Shown here piece after piece: positions 61,714 through 64,000 of a stretch of DNA of 64,000 nt. A model generated the notes under the pieces. The model was not told the DNA's origin and ran no database searches. It saw only the letters and a program-made list of their open reading frames with translations. The position numbers and the translations under genes are program-made. Each line of letters begins with the position of its first letter. Positions within the stretch are counted from its first letter, which is position 1. Source of the DNA: CAZOOK01 sp964581385 (GTDB taxonomy: Bacteria > Pseudomonadota > Gammaproteobacteria > Nevskiales > Nevskiaceae); contig CAZOOK010000021.1 of the NCBI GenBank assembly GCA_964581385.1, forward strand, positions 1 to 64,000, read 5' to 3'.

Positions 61714-63812
61714 TAACTAAGGCCAAGGTACCGCCGCCGATGACCCTGCTCGCCGAAACCACCGGCGTTCTGGTCGTCGTCGCCGCTACCGAAGAAACTT
61801 CGCGACGCATCGAAAGCTATCTGCGCAATGCCGGCCATCCACTGCGTACCGCGTGGGTCACGGATACCGAGGACCTCGAGGATGCGCTGCGTCGCAACCC
61901 TCCTGACATGGTTCTTTGTCACGAAGGGCTGAAATCCGCGCCGCATATGGCGGTGATCGAACTGTGTACATCGATCCTGCCCGATCTGCCGGTGGTTCTG
62001 ATCAGCGAGCAATTATCGATCGAGAATAGCGTGTCCGCACTGGGCGCCGGCGCTCGCGATGTCGTCTCCTGTGTCGATCCGCGCCATTTGAAGCATCTGG
62101 AGCTGGTCGTCGTCCGCGAGTTCGTCAACTATCACCACATGCGTTCGCTGACGCTGACGCGCGAACGTCTCGCCGATTTTGAATCACGCCACCAGCAGCT
62201 CACGACCGGCACCGCCGACGCGGTCGCCCATGTACAGGAAGGAATTCTGGCGTGGGCCAATCCCGCGTTCGGTGCGTTGCTCGGCTACGAAAACCCGGAC
62301 GAAATTGCCGGCCAGCCACTGATCGATCTGGTCGCGCCGGAACAGCAAACCAAGGTCAAGGAACGTCTGCGCGCGGTTCTCAAGGGCAAGCACAATGGCG
62401 AGCCACTCGAATTCCGTTTCGCCGGACGCAACGGGCCACGCGACGTCAAAGCGCAACTGATTCTCGGCCAACAGGATGGCGAACGCGTCATCGAAATGCT
62501 GATCCGGCTGGAATCCGAAGCTGTCGCCCCAGCCCCGGAAGCCACATCCGCGTCTCTCGCACGCCGATCCGCATTTCTGCAGGCGCTGCAAAAGCCCCAG
62601 GCTGGCGGCGAAGGCACGACGGTGGCGCGCGGAGCGCTGCTGATCGTCATCGACAATTTCGAGAGCCTTGAAGGCCGCATCGGTTACGTCGGCGCCGAAG
62701 AAGCTTCGGCAGCCGTGGCCAATTCCGTCCGCAGCCGCCTCGGTCCGGACGACGCACTTTTCGAATTCTCGTCGGACGAGCTGGCACTGGTGCTGCATCG
62801 CCCGACATTTTCCGACATCGAGCAGTTCGGCGACCTGCTGCGCCGCGAGATCGGTGCACTCGAAATCACCACACAGTCACACGAGTCACACGTGACGGTA
62901 TCGGTCGCGGTGTATCCGGTCGGCGCCCAGGATCAGCCGGAGGAAGTGATTCCACAGATGGTCAACGGGGCACGTGAGCTTTCCGCGAAAGGCGGCAACA
63001 AGCTGGTCGTGCTCGGCGAGACCGCGAAATCGGCACAGTCTGAACGCGAAGACGCGCTTCGCGCCGTCCAGGTCCGCAAAGCAATCGACGATAACCGGCT
63101 CAAGCTTGCCTATCAGTCGATTGCGAGCCTGGAAGGTGAGGTCCGGCCCCATTTCGACGTTCTCGTACGCATGCTCGACGAGGAAGGCCGCGAATATCAT
63201 GCCAGCGAATTTCTGCGCGCCGCGCAGAAATTCAATCTCATGCGCCAGATCGACCGCTGGGTGGTCGCGCGTGCGCTGGCAATCATTGAAAAGCGCGCGG
63301 CCTCACAGGATTCAGCGACGCTATTTGTGAAACTGGCCGAAGAGACTTTGCGCGATACGGAAGGTTTCGTCACCTGGCTGCGCACGCTGCTCAAGGGCCG
63401 CCGCCTAAAGCCAGAGGAAATCGTGTTCCAGATCCAGGAACACGCCCTTCAGAATCACATTCGCAAGGCCAAGCTCCTCGCGCAGGCACTGGTGGAAATG
63501 GGTGCGGGCGTGGCGATCGAGCATTACGGGGTTGGCTCTCATTCGGCACAGCTGCTTGATCACATCCCCGCAACGTTCATCAAGTTCCATCCCTCGTTCA
63601 CGCAGAATTTCGCCGATCGAGAATTGCAGAAGCGGCTGCTGACGCTGCTGGAACTGGCCAAGCAGAAGAACATTAAGACCATCGTTTCACATATCGAAGA
63701 CGCCAATGTGATGGCGCGTCTGTGGCAGATGGGTGTGAATTTCGTGCAGGGCTACCACGTGCAGGAGCCCGAAGTCGTGTTGCTTTCGAGCGATGTCGCC
63801 GGCGGGCGCTAG
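61707..63812 (+). CDS. FimX-like degenerate GGDEF-EAL c-di-GMP receptor
   Basis: A protein of about 701 residues with four parts: a response-regulator-like domain without a clear phosphoacceptor (about 10-130), a PAS domain (about 165-270, GILAWANPAFGALLGYENPDE), a degenerate GGDEF domain whose signature is FEFSSDELALVLH, and a degenerate EAL domain in which EAL reads DVL (RPHFDVLVRM) and DDFG is replaced by HYGVGSHS. Lacking catalytic residues for both synthesis and hydrolysis, it should bind rather than turn over c-di-GMP. The layout is that of FimX/Filp, which control type IV pilus assembly. ATG 61707 overlaps the epmB stop; ATG 61740 is an alternative. Its stop codon shares bases with the stop of the convergent gene at the window edge. 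Confidence 0.9.
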   Translation: MVVTKAKVPPPMTLLAETTGVLVVVAATEETSRRIESYLRNAGHPLRTAWVTDTEDLEDALRRNPPDMVLCHEGLKSAPHMAVIELCTSILPDLPVVLISEQLSIENSVSALGAGARDVVSCVDPRHLKHLELVVVREFVNYHHMRSLTLTRERLADFESRHQQLTTGTADAVAHVQEGILAWANPAFGALLGYENPDEIAGQPLIDLVAPEQQTKVKERLRAVLKGKHNGEPLEFRFAGRNGPRDVKAQLILGQQDGERVIEMLIRLESEAVAPAPEATSASLARRSAFLQALQKPQAGGEGTTVARGALLIVIDNFESLEGRIGYVGAEEASAAVANSVRSRLGPDDALFEFSSDELALVLHRPTFSDIEQFGDLLRREIGALEITTQSHESHVTVSVAVYPVGAQDQPEEVIPQMVNGARELSAKGGNKLVVLGETAKSAQSEREDALRAVQVRKAIDDNRLKLAYQSIASLEGEVRPHFDVLVRMLDEEGREYHASEFLRAAQKFNLMRQIDRWVVARALAIIEKRAASQDSATLFVKLAEETLRDTEGFVTWLRTLLKGRRLKPEEIVFQIQEHALQNHIRKAKLLAQALVEMGAGVAIEHYGVGSHSAQLLDHIPATFIKFHPSFTQNFADRELQKRLLTLLELAKQKNIKTIVSHIEDANVMARLWQMGVNFVQGYHVQEPEVVLLSSDVAGGR

Positions 63813-64000
63813 CTGATTCCGGATCCCGGTGGCGCCGTTCCTGCCCCGATCGGCAGCACGTCGCGTCCAAAGGACTCGTTCAGAATCGTTGCGGTCAGCA
63901 GATAAAACGAGATCAGCGACACCGCCAAGCCCGCGTATCCGCCGGCCTGTTTCAGCGGCGTCGATTCGAGCCAGTCGCCTGCAGCAGCAAGCAGGAACGT
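63809..64000 (-). CDS. Acetate/succinate transporter (GPR1/FUN34/SatP family), 3' end only
   Basis: The last 63 codons of a gene that continues beyond the window. The visible part is the final helix region and tail: AGDWLESTPLKQAGGYAGLA, SLISFYLLTATILNESFGR and DVLPIGAGTAPPGSGIS. This matches the C-terminus of the AceTr family (SatP/YaaH), in which the sixth helix is followed by NExxGRxxLPxG. It is convergent with the FimX-like gene and the two stop codons overlap within CTAG. The rest of the gene, including the NPAPLGL-type signature, is outside the window. Confidence 0.8.
   Translation of the reverse strand, partial: TFLLAAAGDWLESTPLKQAGGYAGLAVSLISFYLLTATILNESFGRDVLPIGAGTAPPGSGIS

Overview
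The window is GC-rich (about 60-65%), with densely packed genes on both strands. Its housekeeping genes (mfd-csiV, metG beside apbC, dcd, rnfB-nth, epmB, a FimX-like c-di-GMP receptor) suggest a gammaproteobacterium, plausibly of the Xanthomonadales/Nevskiales/Steroidobacteraceae range. Dispersed hairpin repeats whose spurious ORFs read VTFFARAKKVT, and a CCCGAGT tandem repeat, fit that placement, but there is no rRNA or marker search behind it. I found no rRNA, tRNA, CRISPR array, complete insertion sequence or phage module.

Region 1, about 1-17.6 kb, is the most unusual part. A BLUF photoreceptor and an orphan membrane protein sit among structured repeats. Beside them is a large multiheme cytochrome locus. 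A secreted pentaheme cytochrome is divergent from a cytoplasmic flavoprotein that fuses a thioredoxin-reductase-like module, two cyclic-nucleotide-binding domains and a four-cluster ferredoxin. After about 0.9 kb of repeats comes a tight five-gene operon: a membrane protein with two HX13H pairs (candidate di-heme b), an FHA-like/TM/decaheme protein, a lipoprotein with two GlcG/HbpS domains, a LysM-like plus outer-membrane barrel protein, and a decaheme cytochrome ending in LVIVD beta-propeller repeats. Together they encode 25 potential c-heme sites. They could form an electron conduit from cytoplasm to cell surface.

Region 2, about 18-31 kb, holds secreted proteins (an unknown 616-aa protein, a PHB-depolymerase-like esterase, one of two paralogous unknown secreted proteins), the B12-dependent ribonucleotide reductase NrdJ, a flavin dehydrogenase with a ThDP enzyme, a ParD-like antitoxin and an acyltransferase.

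Region 3, about 31-52 kb, contains htpG, a SemiSWEET transporter, a large alpha/beta-hydrolase lipoprotein, aidB, mfd and csiV. A low-GC islet follows (sulfotransferase and glycosyltransferase), then a DUF2126 transglutaminase, the second secreted paralogue, a broken GGDEF gene, and a porin with a PstS-like protein.

Region 4, about 52-64 kb, is mostly housekeeping: PilZ, dcd, an anchored conserved protein, apbC, a diheme cytochrome c, metG (with a compositionally odd middle segment), a DMT exporter, rnfB-nth, epmB, the FimX-like protein, and the 3' end of an acetate transporter gene cut by the window edge.
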